This document shows positions 1-8,811 of a stretch of 64,000 nucleotides of DNA, one piece after another. The DNA lies in NCBI RefSeq assembly GCF_014287435.1, contig NZ_JACOPG010000002.1:558001-622000 (forward strand). Reading direction: 5' to 3'. Position 1 is the first letter of the stretch, and each line of letters starts with the position of its first letter. The notes under the pieces are model-generated. The model was not told where the DNA came from. It made no database searches and was given only the letters and a program-made list of their open reading frames with translations. The stretch is from Roseburia lenta (GTDB taxonomy: Bacteria > Bacillota > Clostridia > Lachnospirales > Lachnospiraceae). Made by a program: the position numbers and the translations under genes.

Positions 1-601
1 TACACTCCTTCTCATTGCTTAAAAAACCACATTCCACGATCACGGTCGGACTGACGGTCTTACGCAGCATATAATAGGAATCGTTTGCCTTGGCTGCCCT
101 GTGGTTGGTCGGATCGACCATGGATATCAGTTTCTCCTGTAACTGCTCCGCCAAGAGCCTGCTCTTTTCTGAGGTACTGTAATAAAAGACCTGCGCGCCG
201 GAGATCCCGGCATCGCTATAAGAATTCTGGTGGATGCTGATGGTCACATCCGGGTCTACATTTTCTACGATCTGACAGCGCTTTTGTAAATCTTTTGCCT
301 TTTTGCTGCCCCCGGACTCGGTGCAGAGTTCGCAGTCACTCTCCCTTGTGTAATAGACCTCCACGCCCTGCTTTTCCAGATATGCCCCCAGTTTCTGTGC
401 GATTGCCAGATTGATGTCTTTTTCCAGAGATCCGTCCACCGCCACTTTACCCGGATCACTGCCGCCATGCCCCGGGTCGATCACTACTTTCAGGTGGCTT
501 GCCGTCTTTTTTGCAGAAACGACCGACACGCCCCAGACACTTGCTAAGAGACTGATCGCAATAAAAAAGACTGCCATCACCATTTCTATTTCTCGTTTCA
601 T
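1..601 (-). CDS. N-acetylmuramoyl-L-alanine amidase (Amidase_3, CwlD-like), 3' end outside window
   Basis: This enzyme cleaves the amide bond between muramic acid and the peptide stem of peptidoglycan. The start at 601 follows GGTGAT, and the product opens with a short basic segment and a hydrophobic stretch (about residues 8-30), so it is exported or anchored. VVIDPGHGG near residue 44 supplies the first zinc histidine. TISIHQNS supplies a second, and VIVECGFLSNEKE near the cut carries the catalytic glutamate typical of Amidase_3. The last residues lie beyond base 1. It is on the same strand and 70 bp downstream of the GH18 gene, which suggests a shared cell-wall role. CwlD would be the spore-cortex member; other Amidase_3 paralogues cannot be excluded. 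Confidence 0.88.
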   Translation of the reverse strand, partial: MKREIEMVMAVFFIAISLLASVWGVSVVSAKKTASHLKVVIDPGHGGSDPGKVAVDGSLEKDINLAIAQKLGAYLEKQGVEVYYTRESDCELCTESGGSKKAKDLQKRCQIVENVDPDVTISIHQNSYSDAGISGAQVFYYSTSEKSRLLAEQLQEKLISMVDPTNHRAAKANDSYYMLRKTVSPTVIVECGFLSNEKEC

Positions 602-671
602 AAGATCACCACGTGTTTTTTATAATATATGGTGTCAAAAATAGAAATATGTAATGACAGTCTGTTTGGCT

Positions 672-2429
672 TTATTTAAAGTAAGTCTTTATTGTCTGCC
701 AGGTATCCTTTGTCTCGAAGCCAAGTTTCCAGAAGGATGCACCTGCCAGTTTATTTTCTTTCATGACGTCTAACTTCTTGGAAAGTGAAGTCGCATCCTC
801 GATCCATGCCATATAGGTCGTGTCACCTTCCGTAAATTCGGCATAATACTGACCTGCTTCCTCTGACCAGGTGCTCGTTGCCTGATTGCGATTGAGGAAA
901 GACTGCATATCTTCCATACCGTATGCCGAACTGGTCAGACCGCTATCGGACTGCGCCCACACTCTGGCATAGAAAGGCATGCCTAAGATGATCTGATCTG
1001 CCGGTACTTCTTCCAGAGTATCCGCTACACCTTTTTCCACAAAACCGATGGATGCGACGGATCCCGCCTCATCACCACCGACATAATGCTCATCATATGC
1101 CATGACCGCAATATAATCTGCATAGTCTGCCTGCACGCTTCTATTATAAAAAGCAGTGGATGCGGAAGGCACATAGTTGTCTACCGATAAGATAATGTCA
1201 TTCTTTTCGCACTTGATGGACAATTCCTTGATAAACTCAATATAGCCATCCTTGGCAGAAACACTGAGCGCCTCCATATCGACATTGATACCGTCCAGAT
1301 CATAGGAAATCGCCTGTGTGATCAGGTTGTTGACCAGACTATCCCGGTAGGAGGTCGTATTCAGTACCGTTGTCGTGTCGACATTTTTATTTTCCAGATT
1401 GCTGACTAAGCCCCATACCTGAATGTTGTTCTGGTGGCAATAAGTCACATAATCGCTGCTGGCAAGACTCTTGATATTGCCCAGATTGTCGCTGAGCGAG
1501 AACCAGGTCGGTGAAATGACATTGAGGTCTGTGCCAGCCACCACCTGTGACACGCCGCTGTTGGCAGACTGGGATGTCACCTGATGCCAGCCCATAACGA
1601 TAGGATCCTTGACGGTGATATGATTGTAAGTACGCTCCGGCAGCGTCGCCTCTACCGTCTGCTTTTCCGACTTGGATAAGCGCCTGTTCTGGACACAAGC
1701 CAGAACACCATCCTCTGTCAGCACATGGCTCCATTTGCCATAGTTTTCCAAGATCGTCAACTGATCGCCCTTTTTCGCATCCTTTAAGATCTTGCTCTTG
1801 ACTCCGCCGAAACGGCGCAGTGCCGCATCACGTTTGAGGCTTGCAACCTTTTTCTCATAGCCTGCCGTCTCGATCACGACGCGGTTTGGACTGTCAAAAA
1901 GTTCAAAGGACATATCGGTATATAATTTGACAAAATCCGCTGACACAAAGTAAGCGCCATTTTGTGAAACAACAACGTCTTTGCCCAGAGATTCTCTGGA
2001 CTTTCCTACCGTGTAGGCATCACTGTTTAAGGAAGCAGAGACCACATCCTGATCTGTCACATAACGCAGGACTCCCTCCGTCGTATCGTAAACATAGCCG
2101 TCATCCAGATTGGATTTTAAGAAACTGATCTCCAGATAAACGCCCTGGTCTGTCGCAATGGCATAGATCGCATCATCGCTGTCCGAGACTTCTTTATATT
2201 CGCCATTTAAGATAACGGCTGCCTGATTTTCCTCGGTCAAAGTAAAGTAATCGCTCAGACTCATATGCTCCTTGGTCGGCGTGTATCTGCGGATAACAAA
2301 GATCATCCCCACGACGACCAAAAGTAGAAAGGCGATTGCGAGCAGATAAATATGATTCGGTATCTGCTGGTTCTTTCGCTCATGCTTCCGGCTGCCGCCG
2401 CCCGCTTTTCTTCTATCTCTTTTGTCCAT
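672..2429 (-). CDS. Membrane-anchored GH18-family protein with SH3-like domain
   Basis: The 585-residue product is a GH18 (chitinase-fold) hydrolase, probably acting on peptidoglycan or another GlcNAc polymer outside the cell. It starts with a basic cytoplasmic tail and one transmembrane segment (about 25-45). A stalk region follows, then an SH3b-like segment near 200-260, and the GH18 barrel from about 270 to the end. DGINVDMEALS matches the GH18 active-site strand DGxDxDxE with its acid glutamate, though the first aspartate is Asn. I place the start at 2429 because GGAGGG lies five bases upstream; a TTG at 2441 would put that site inside the gene. The layout resembles the spore-wall YaaH/SleL type, but no LysM repeats are visible. 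Confidence 0.85.
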   Translation of the reverse strand: MDKRDRRKAGGGSRKHERKNQQIPNHIYLLAIAFLLLVVVGMIFVIRRYTPTKEHMSLSDYFTLTEENQAAVILNGEYKEVSDSDDAIYAIATDQGVYLEISFLKSNLDDGYVYDTTEGVLRYVTDQDVVSASLNSDAYTVGKSRESLGKDVVVSQNGAYFVSADFVKLYTDMSFELFDSPNRVVIETAGYEKKVASLKRDAALRRFGGVKSKILKDAKKGDQLTILENYGKWSHVLTEDGVLACVQNRRLSKSEKQTVEATLPERTYNHITVKDPIVMGWHQVTSQSANSGVSQVVAGTDLNVISPTWFSLSDNLGNIKSLASSDYVTYCHQNNIQVWGLVSNLENKNVDTTTVLNTTSYRDSLVNNLITQAISYDLDGINVDMEALSVSAKDGYIEFIKELSIKCEKNDIILSVDNYVPSASTAFYNRSVQADYADYIAVMAYDEHYVGGDEAGSVASIGFVEKGVADTLEEVPADQIILGMPFYARVWAQSDSGLTSSAYGMEDMQSFLNRNQATSTWSEEAGQYYAEFTEGDTTYMAWIEDATSLSKKLDVMKENKLAGASFWKLGFETKDTWQTIKTYFK

Positions 2430-2524
2430 TCTACCCTCCAATGGTCATTTGTGTGCAAATTTGCATTCATTATAGCACATCTTGTCGTGCTATGTCATCT
2501 GCCAAGAAAAGCCACATAACAAAT

Positions 2525-2558
2525 AGGGCGCACCTCTTTATCAGATACGCCCTCATCT
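2525..2558. terminator. Candidate hairpin terminator
   Basis: AGGGCG at 2525-2530 can pair with CGCCCT at 2548-2553. The T-run is on the plus side, and the minus side is only mildly T-rich. It sits about 115 bp downstream of the minus-strand ATPase gene, so it may end that kinase/ATPase transcript before the GH18 gene. Confidence 0.35.
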
Positions 2559-2667
2559 TTTTTCGTGTTTACTGTATTAGCATTCTTGTTTCCTTTCAAA
2601 CATAAGGATAACAACATTTTGTCATTTGCTTATTCGTTCGGTGCTTTACCTCCTCCTTCTTGTGTGA

Positions 2668-3264
2668 TCACTTCTGTAACCACTGTTTCAAATAGTAAAT
2701 ATCTTTTTCCTCCAACGAAAAAGGATCTGCTATGTCCGGCATGGGTCTGACCCACACGCCGTTTTCTTTTGCAAATGAGACCTGCGACTTTCTATTTACA
2801 TGCCTGCTATAGTATTCCATTTGCGCCATGTCGCTTTTCTTTTTATTTTTTTCAATACATGTCGCATAAGCCTCGCGTTCCCATGGCTGTAAGCCGCCCA
2901 TAAGAACTCTGCGCTGACATCTGCTTTCCAAAAGTGGATTTTCCTTTGCGAATCTGCCAAAGTCAATGACCATCATCCCGTCGAAAGCATCCAATAGGCG
3001 TAAAGCCTCTTTCTCCTTGGGACAGATCAGATAGAATACCCCTTGATAGGCATAGAGGATATCGCCGCTTTTCTCTACGACTCGGTCCGAAAACATGGGA
3101 TATAAATGACTGAAATCCCCCAATTCCAAGTACATTACCTCCCACTTTTCCACTGAGTGCAGATAATTTGCTACGCTCAGCGCCATATGCGTACAGCCCG
3201 CTCCCTCCCTTGTGCCAAAGAACCCCATTACTTTTTTAGGCATCTGCCTGCTTCTTTTTTTCAC
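2668..3264 (-). CDS. ParA/TadZ-like ATPase-fold protein with atypical Walker A
   Basis: The 198-residue protein has the N-terminal beta-strand/loop of the ParA-MinD-CpaE fold (FFGTREGAGCTHMAL, about residues 15-29). The loop reads GxGCTH, so the signature lysine before the Thr is missing. VIDFG further on resembles the Walker B strand. It is similar in length and motif order to the C-terminal half of the overlapping upstream gene, and I infer that the two are paralogues. The GTG start at 3264 has AGGGAG upstream and overlaps the upstream gene by 29 bp; an ATG at 3243 is the alternative. TadZ/CpaE proteins localise pilus or secretion machinery, but no such genes are visible here, so the function is open. 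Confidence 0.6.
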   Translation of the reverse strand: MKKRSRQMPKKVMGFFGTREGAGCTHMALSVANYLHSVEKWEVMYLELGDFSHLYPMFSDRVVEKSGDILYAYQGVFYLICPKEKEALRLLDAFDGMMVIDFGRFAKENPLLESRCQRRVLMGGLQPWEREAYATCIEKNKKKSDMAQMEYYSRHVNRKSQVSFAKENGVWVRPMPDIADPFSLEEKDIYYLKQWLQK

Positions 3265-4540
3265 ATAACAACTCCCTCTCTATCATTTTTGAAAAAAGTC
3301 TTTGTACCGCCAGTGTCGTATGAAACGGATTTTTCTGCCATGGAAACAAATACATACGTTTCTTTTGCACCCTTGCATACTGCCCGGCTTCCTGCCGTGA
3401 GAAATGATTTCCCACGAGGATCATATTTTCCGCCAATACCTTTTCTTGTCTCTGCCAGACTCTGCCACTACAGACATAGATAGTCGCACCTGCCGTGACG
3501 TCTGTCCTGCATCCACAGTCTATGACCTGTATCCCATAGGGAGGTTCGCCCTTGGCGAGTGCCGGTCCATCATCCAGATAGCCCCGGAAAAATTCGTGAT
3601 ATATCATTCCATCCTGTCCTATACAAGCCATATTGTATTGCAGCATGCGTTCGAGTGTCGGCGCTTCTGTTTCATTCCTATAATACGCGTAAAACCCCGC
3701 CCGGTTCAAATAACAGACCAGTGCCACAGCCACGTGTGTCGCCCCCACACCACTCTCACTTCCTACAACAGCGATACGATTTAAGAGATGCTTTTTGTTC
3801 TTCTTTTCTTTTTTGTTTTTCTGCCACACCCTTTGCAGATGATCCTGCACGCGACTTATGTCTGCGATGCGCCTGCCTTTGTCATAACGGAGCATCCGGG
3901 TGACAAGTCCAAGGAACCGCAAACGTTTTTGCATTGGCAAAAATAAAAGCATATAAGAAAAGATTTTGCCCAGACCGTATATATCGGTTCTTTGATCCAC
4001 CGCACCACCATGCTTTTGCTCCGGTGCAGCATATTTTTTTGTTCCAAAATTTTGGAAATCATTTCCCGAACTGGTAAGAATCTTTGCATTGCCAAAGTCG
4101 ATTAATTTCAACTGATTGCCACATACTATAATATGATCCGGCTTCAGATCCAAATGTAAAATAGGATATGGATCATGCGTATGCAGATATCTTATGATCT
4201 CACATAACTGCATGGCAAATTGTAAAAATGTATCCTGGGAAATGTTTTGATGATAAAGCAAATACTGATCTAAGGAATCTCCATAAATATATTCTTCTAC
4301 GATATAGAAATATGATTCATCTTCTTCTGTTTCAAGTAGAATGGGAATTCCAGGATGACTCAGATCCTGTAGCAGACTTGCTTCAAGAAAAAAATGTTCC
4401 GGTGTAGTCGGGTCCTTTCTAATACCCTTGATAACATGTAAATCACCGGTATCTAATGCTCTGACAAGCACTACCCGCGTATGCGACGTCTCATACAAAA
4501 CGTCCTGCGTCTCGTAGCGATCAGATAGAAAATATGACAT
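3236..4540 (-). CDS. Ser/Thr protein kinase fused to a ParA-like ATPase fold
   Basis: Residues 1-230 form a Hanks-type kinase: VIK lysine at 38, HLDLKPDH with the catalytic Asp at 131, DFG at 148-150, and APEQ at 172-175. A lysine-rich linker (240-250) leads to a second domain beginning AVVGSESGVGATH (about 257-269). That is a deviant Walker A lacking the expected lysine, followed by a VIDCG strand. No transmembrane segment is visible, so it is cytosolic, unlike PASTA kinases. The downstream gene overlaps and resembles the second domain, which suggests a translationally coupled pair. The N-terminal kinase assignment is firm; the role of the C-terminal domain is inference. Confidence 0.78.
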   Translation of the reverse strand: MSYFLSDRYETQDVLYETSHTRVVLVRALDTGDLHVIKGIRKDPTTPEHFFLEASLLQDLSHPGIPILLETEEDESYFYIVEEYIYGDSLDQYLLYHQNISQDTFLQFAMQLCEIIRYLHTHDPYPILHLDLKPDHIIVCGNQLKLIDFGNAKILTSSGNDFQNFGTKKYAAPEQKHGGAVDQRTDIYGLGKIFSYMLLFLPMQKRLRFLGLVTRMLRYDKGRRIADISRVQDHLQRVWQKNKKEKKNKKHLLNRIAVVGSESGVGATHVAVALVCYLNRAGFYAYYRNETEAPTLERMLQYNMACIGQDGMIYHEFFRGYLDDGPALAKGEPPYGIQVIDCGCRTDVTAGATIYVCSGRVWQRQEKVLAENMILVGNHFSRQEAGQYARVQKKRMYLFPWQKNPFHTTLAVQRLFSKMIERELLCEKKKQADA

Positions 4541-4673
4541 TCATATGCTCCTCCCTAGAACCGGAAAAGCATCTCTTGCATATTTTATAGCAAATTCCTT
4601 TTTGAAACGCAAGACATTTCTACATTGTTTATACTTTTTTAACATTTTTAGACATTTTTAATACTTTGCTTTC

Positions 4674-4702
4674 TTTACTTTGTATTTTTCATTGTTTATA
4701 AT
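4674..4702 (+). promoter_or_regulatory. Sigma-A-type promoter of mecA
   Basis: TTTACT at 4674-4679 and TATAAT at 4697-4702 are separated by 17 bp and sit 48 bp upstream of the mecA start. The upstream sequence is strongly A/T-rich with repeated ACATTTTTA, which could act as an UP element. Confidence 0.65.
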
Positions 4703-4749
4703 GTGTATAGGTATAAGTTTACCTAATTTTCTGTAAAGGATGTGATCTT

Positions 4750-5502
4750 ATGAAAATTGAAAAAGTAAACGATAACCAGATTCGCTGCACCCTTACCAGA
4801 GAAGATCTCGATAGCAGGCACTTAAAATTAAGTGAACTCGCTTATGGCACAGAGAAAGCCAAATCTCTTTTTCGCGAGATGATGGAGAAAGCCTCTTACG
4901 AATTCGGCTTTGATGCGGAGGACATTCCTCTGATGATCGAGGCCGTTCCACTTACCGCTGACTCCATTTTATTGATAGTGACCAAGGTGGAATACCCTGA
5001 GGAACTGGATACCCGGTTCTCTCATTTTTCAGAGGATATGGATTCGGATGATTTTGACATGGATTCTTATGATGACGCCATGCCACATCCGCCAACCGCG
5101 GCAGACGATATTTTGTCCCTCTTTTCCAAGGCAAAAGAAGCCGCAGCCCGTATCGGCAAGTCCGCAGATGCCAGTCTGCCGGATGCCAGCCAGATCTCCG
5201 TACCGGTCGACATCACCAAGTTGTTTGTATTCTCATCCCTTGATGATATGATCCGCCTGTCACATGTCCTTGGTGATTTTTACCATGGACGCAACTCCTT
5301 ATACAAGAGTCCTTCGGATGATGTTTTCTATCTGATCATCAGCAAGAGCGATCACACACCGGAAGATTTCAACAAGGCCTGCAATATCCTGACCGAGTAT
5401 GGTTCACAGGCAGATTTTTCTGTCGGACAGGATGCTTACTTCAAAGAACACTACACCTTGATCATCCCGGACGATGCTCTTGGTATGTTAGCGAAACTGT
5501 AA
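4750..5502 (+). CDS. mecA: Adaptor protein MecA
   Basis: MecA is the adaptor that delivers substrates to the ClpC ATPase for unfolding and ClpP degradation. The 250-residue protein begins MKIEKVNDNQIRCTLTREDL, the typical MecA N-terminal substrate-binding segment. An acidic, serine-rich linker follows at about 90-150, then a C-terminal domain (about 170-250) with the FSSLDD and YHGRNSLYKS regions that bind ClpC. The length is normal for clostridial members. The start has AAAGGATG upstream. It is monocistronic, with its own promoter and terminator, and divergent from the kinase gene. Confidence 0.92.
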   Translation: MKIEKVNDNQIRCTLTREDLDSRHLKLSELAYGTEKAKSLFREMMEKASYEFGFDAEDIPLMIEAVPLTADSILLIVTKVEYPEELDTRFSHFSEDMDSDDFDMDSYDDAMPHPPTAADDILSLFSKAKEAAARIGKSADASLPDASQISVPVDITKLFVFSSLDDMIRLSHVLGDFYHGRNSLYKSPSDDVFYLIISKSDHTPEDFNKACNILTEYGSQADFSVGQDAYFKEHYTLIIPDDALGMLAKL

Positions 5503-5506
5503 ATGC

Positions 5507-5547
5507 AAAAGGTGATGGATCTTTGATTCACCACCTTTTCTTTTTAT
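5507..5547 (+). terminator. Rho-independent terminator of mecA
   Basis: AAAAGGTGATGGATC at 5507-5521 pairs with GATTCACCACCTTTT at 5525-5539, with one mismatch and one G-U pair. A CTTTTT run follows. It begins four bases after the mecA stop. Confidence 0.8.
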
Positions 5548-5577
5548 CTATGTTGCGTAGACTGCTTCATAGAACCC

Positions 5578-5609
5578 AAAAAAGACGCCCGCTTACGCGG
5601 ACGCCTTTT
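5578..5609 (-). terminator. Terminator downstream of the ferredoxin gene
   Basis: An imperfect stem (AAAAGACGCCCGC against GCGGACGCCTTTT around a TTAC loop) is followed on the minus strand by TTTTTT. It lies 30 bp past the ferredoxin stop, so it should end that transcript. Confidence 0.65.
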
Positions 5610-5640
5610 GCTTTGTCTGTGTTATGTAACTATCTAAGGA

Positions 5641-5811
5641 TTACTCCTGAGAGATAGCACCTGTAGGACAAACACCTGCGCATGTGCCACATTCAACACA
5701 AGCAGATCCATCGATTTCGAACTGGCTGTCTCCCTGAGAGATAGCACCTACTGGACATTCAGGTTCGCATGTTCCACAACTTACACATGAATCAGAAATT
5801 ACGTATGCCAT
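5641..5811 (-). CDS. Clostridial-type 2[4Fe-4S] ferredoxin
   Basis: This 56-residue protein is a small cytosolic electron carrier. It has two CxxCxxCxxxCP clusters (CVSCGTCEPECPVGAI and CVECGTCAGVCPTGAI), each ending in the PxGAI loop of bacterial ferredoxins. The start at 5811 is chosen because GGAGG lies nine bases upstream; an earlier TTG would include the ribosome site. It is divergent from the DUF1858 gene and has its own terminator. Confidence 0.93.
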   Translation of the reverse strand: MAYVISDSCVSCGTCEPECPVGAISQGDSQFEIDGSACVECGTCAGVCPTGAISQE

Positions 5812-5919
5812 TATAAATTCCTCCAATCACCTTGTTGTTTATTCAGCTCTCTGCTGTAACCACATAATAAATCAATTATTTTAAAAAGACAAGTTCTTAT
5901 TTAAAAACAAGATTAGGAA

Positions 5920-5948
5920 TTGCAAAAGGCAAAAAAAGGCATTATAAT
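5920..5948 (+). promoter_or_regulatory. Promoter of the DUF1858 gene
   Basis: TTGCAA at 5920-5925 and a perfect TATAAT at 5943-5948 are 17 bp apart. They lie 32 bp before the start codon at 5980. Confidence 0.7.
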
Positions 5949-5979
5949 AACACCATCAAAAATAAGGAGGATAAGGATC

Positions 5980-6186
5980 ATGGCTAGAGTAAATAAGTCA
6001 ACTATGATTGGTGAATTGTTACAGATCGATGAGAATGTAGCACCAATTTTATTAAATATCGGCATGCACTGTTTGGGATGCCCATCATCTCAGATGGAGA
6101 CTATCGAGCAGGCTGCTATGGTACACGGTATTGACCCTGATATGTTGGTAGACGAGATCAACAACTTCTTAGAAGCACAGGGCTAA
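5980..6186 (+). CDS. DUF1858 domain protein
   Basis: The 68-residue product matches the DUF1858 pattern: a short helical domain beginning with a threonine/isoleucine-rich motif (STMIGELLQI) and carrying GMHCLGCPSS, with two cysteines that could bind a metal or a redox partner. The biochemical role of DUF1858 is not established. It often occurs alone or fused to hybrid-cluster or sulfur/redox proteins. The start at 5980 follows AAGGAGG by nine bases. The divergent ferredoxin neighbour fits a redox role, but that is inference. Confidence 0.82.
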   Translation: MARVNKSTMIGELLQIDENVAPILLNIGMHCLGCPSSQMETIEQAAMVHGIDPDMLVDEINNFLEAQG

Positions 6187-6202
6187 TCAGTAAGCACAAA
6201 GA

Positions 6203-6248
6203 GGCGACGCTATGATCTCTCATGGCGCCGCCCTTTTATTTTCTCTAT
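6203..6248. terminator. Terminator between DUF1858 and MerR genes
   Basis: GGCGACGC at 6203-6210 pairs with GCGCCGCC at 6235-6242 with one mismatch, followed by CTTTTATTTT. It ends the plus-strand DUF1858 gene and may also serve the converging MerR gene. Confidence 0.6.
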
Positions 6249-6919
6249 TTTTCTGATTTCTTTGTCGGAAGCAGCCACTTAACACCACGGTTCCGCTTGC
6301 GCTTTAGGCTGCTGCGGATAACTTCGTCCAATTTCTTATAATGATCTTCTTCCAACTGATAATGCTCCTGCATCAGATAATTCATTTCTTTTAAAATGCG
6401 CTCTTCCACATGGGTCGTCAGCGCGTCATTATTCTCACGCATGGCATTTGCCACGATCTCTGTCATCAGTTTTTGAAACTGCTCGATCTTGATGCGTGCC
6501 TGTTGCTGCGCTTCTGCAGACACCTGACTGTCTTCCCGCCGGCTGACCGGATGTATCGGATCCGATGCCGCATCTGCGACAGGCTCAGCATCCATATCTT
6601 CTCCCAGCCCCAGGTCTTTAGAAGAGGTCAAGGTGACAAATCCATCAATGTCCACGTGGTTCTTTCTGGCTTCCTGCTCCTTTTCCTCGTTGCGCTTTTC
6701 CTTTTTCAGATACATGCGAATGGCTTTGAGTTGATAGCCCTTTTCCCGCAGGTCTTTGATACGAAGAATTTCCTTGATGTTCTCATCTGTATAGTAACGA
6801 TGCCCCATCTCATTGCGCGGGATATCCAACTGCAGTTCATCTTCCCAGTAGCGCAGCACATGTTGTTCCAATGCCACCATGCGCGCCGCATCCGAGATCA
6901 TATAACGTGCCTTTTCCAA
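6245..6919 (-). CDS. MerR-family transcriptional regulator
   Basis: The N-terminal 70 residues form a MerR winged helix: YMISDAARMVALEQHVLRYW, then DIPRNEMGHRYYTDENI, then the IKDLREKGYQLKAIR helix. A charged linker (about 75-135) and a coiled-coil C-terminus follow. No metal- or drug-binding domain is visible. The TTG start at 6919 keeps the conserved residues before YMISDAA and has GGAAGG upstream; an internal ATG at residue 7 is possible. It lies 107 bp downstream of dnaB on the same strand. The target genes are unknown. Confidence 0.82.
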   Translation of the reverse strand: MEKARYMISDAARMVALEQHVLRYWEDELQLDIPRNEMGHRYYTDENIKEILRIKDLREKGYQLKAIRMYLKKEKRNEEKEQEARKNHVDIDGFVTLTSSKDLGLGEDMDAEPVADAASDPIHPVSRREDSQVSAEAQQQARIKIEQFQKLMTEIVANAMRENNDALTTHVEERILKEMNYLMQEHYQLEEDHYKKLDEVIRSSLKRKRNRGVKWLLPTKKSEK

Positions 6920-7025
6920 AAAACCAGTCCTTCCTGTATGTATACTGCTCTCTTCTATGTATAATTCCAGTATAAACGCTTACAGAAAGGCGGACAAGCA
7001 AATCTAATCGTAAGATTTCGACATC

Positions 7026-8363
7026 TTACTGCTGGGTATGATCTAAATTGCCAAACTTCGTGTATTCCGGCAACCATGCCAGATTGATCGTACCGATCGG
7101 GCCGTTTCTTTGCTTGGCTACAATGATCTCTGAAATGTTTTTGAGTTCGGTATCCTTATTATAATAATCATCACGATAAATGAACATTACCACATCGGCA
7201 TCCTGCTCGATAGCTCCGGATTCACGCAGATCCGAAAGCATAGGTCTGTGATCCGGACGCTGTTCCACCGCACGGGATAACTGCGACAGGGCAATGACCG
7301 GCACATTCAGTTCTCTGGCAAGCGCCTTTAAGGATCTTGAAATCTCAGAAATCTCCTGCTGTCTGGATTCCGAACGACCGGAACCGCTCATCAACTGCAG
7401 GTAGTCAATGATGATCAGACGCAGATCCTGATCCATCTTGTATTTACGGCACTTACTGCGGAGTTCCGAAATGCTGATACCAGGCGTATCATCAATGATC
7501 AAATGGGAATTACCGATGATACCAGCACCCTCGATCAATTTTTCCCACTCAGACTCCTGCAGATTACCGGTACGCAGTTTCTGTGCATCCACGCGGGATT
7601 CCAAAGAGAACAGACGGTTTACCAACTGTTCCTTTGACATTTCCAGTGAAAATATGGCGGTACACAGATCCTCGTGAAAGGCAACATACTGTGCCAGGTT
7701 CAAAACAAACGCCGTCTTACCCATAGAAGGACGCGCCGCGATCAAGATCAGATCGGACGGCTGCAATCCGGCGGTCTGATAATCCAGATCGATAAATCCG
7801 GTCGGGATACCGGTAACCGTTCCCTTCTGCTTGGATGCCTGCTCGATCTTGTGGATGGCATTCATAACGACCTGCCGGATCGGGACATACTCGGAATTTC
7901 CATGATTTTGTACTAAGGCAAAAATATCGTGCTCTGTCTTTTCCAAGATCTCCGTCACGCTCTCCTTGCCGTTATAGCAATCGTTTTCAATCTCCTGATT
8001 GACCTTGATGATCTGACGGAGCAGAGCTTTGTCCTTGACGATCTGGGCATAGGATGCCACATTGACCGTCACCGGCACGGCTGCGACCAGATCACTGATA
8101 TATTCCAGGCTTGCCACTTCCGGCGGCACATCCTTTTCCCGCAACTTATTCTGCAAGGTGACCAGATCCACCGGCTGTCCGCTATTATAAAGTTCTACAA
8201 TGGCTTCAAACAAGACGCCATACTGCTGATGATAGAAATCATCCTTTGTCAAAATTTCAGATGCCGTCAGGATCGCATCACGATCCATAATCATGGAGCC
8301 GACAACTGACTGTTCGGACTCCAGACTATTAGGCATTGTTCTTTTGATCAGTGCTTCTTCCAT
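7026..8363 (-). CDS. dnaB: Replicative DNA helicase DnaB
   Basis: This is the hexameric 5'-3' helicase that opens the replication fork and recruits primase. The 445-residue protein has the DnaB N-terminal helical domain (about 1-110), a linker, and a RecA-like C-terminal ATPase with ARPSMGKTAF (Walker A, near 210), LRLIIIDYLQLM (Walker B) and the SLKALARELNVPVIALSQLSR region. The start at 8363 follows AGGAGAG. No intein is present. It lies directly after rplI, one base past its stop, in the conserved gdpP-rplI-dnaB operon. Confidence 0.96.
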   Translation of the reverse strand: MEEALIKRTMPNSLESEQSVVGSMIMDRDAILTASEILTKDDFYHQQYGVLFEAIVELYNSGQPVDLVTLQNKLREKDVPPEVASLEYISDLVAAVPVTVNVASYAQIVKDKALLRQIIKVNQEIENDCYNGKESVTEILEKTEHDIFALVQNHGNSEYVPIRQVVMNAIHKIEQASKQKGTVTGIPTGFIDLDYQTAGLQPSDLILIAARPSMGKTAFVLNLAQYVAFHEDLCTAIFSLEMSKEQLVNRLFSLESRVDAQKLRTGNLQESEWEKLIEGAGIIGNSHLIIDDTPGISISELRSKCRKYKMDQDLRLIIIDYLQLMSGSGRSESRQQEISEISRSLKALARELNVPVIALSQLSRAVEQRPDHRPMLSDLRESGAIEQDADVVMFIYRDDYYNKDTELKNISEIIVAKQRNGPIGTINLAWLPEYTKFGNLDHTQQ

Positions 8364-8364
8364 G

Positions 8365-8811
8365 CTACTCTCCTGATACGTGTACGCGCATCACTGCTGT
8401 TACCTGTGGATGCAATTTTACTTTGACCTCATAGGTGCCCTGCGCACGGATCGGTTCTTCCAAATGCACCTTTTTCTTGTCGATCGTCTCATTGTACTGG
8501 CTCTTGACTGCCGCGCAGATCTCCTTGGAAGAAACGGAGCCAAAAGTTCTTCCGCCTTCGCCTGTCTTGATCTTGGTCTCAACCAGCCAGTCCTCGATCT
8601 TCTTTGCCATTGCCTGTGCCGCTTCCAGATTTTCCTGTGCTACTTTATCGGCATGCTGGTTCTGTAATTTCAGATCATTCAAATTTTTATTGTTTGCTTC
8701 TACGCCTAACTTTTTCGGCAAAAGCATATTGCGGGCATAGCCCTCACTTACATTGACGATCTCTCCCTTTTTTCCAAGAGACTTAACATCCTGTAATAAA
8801 ATCACTTTCAT
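8365..8811 (-). CDS. rplI: 50S ribosomal protein L9
   Basis: bL9 binds 23S rRNA near the L1 stalk. The 148-residue product has the signature N-domain (MKVILLQDVKSLGKKGEIVN, then GYARNMLLPKKLG), the long connecting helix (about 45-80), and the C-domain with GGRTFGSVSS. The length is standard. It overlaps the gdpP stop by four bases and is followed by dnaB. Confidence 0.97.
   Translation of the reverse strand: MKVILLQDVKSLGKKGEIVNVSEGYARNMLLPKKLGVEANNKNLNDLKLQNQHADKVAQENLEAAQAMAKKIEDWLVETKIKTGEGGRTFGSVSSKEICAAVKSQYNETIDKKKVHLEEPIRAQGTYEVKVKLHPQVTAVMRVHVSGE

Noticed and set aside
6410..6964. 184-codon plus-strand open frame opposite the MerR gene
   Set aside because: It lies wholly antisense to a clear MerR domain and has no ribosome site or recognisable domain.
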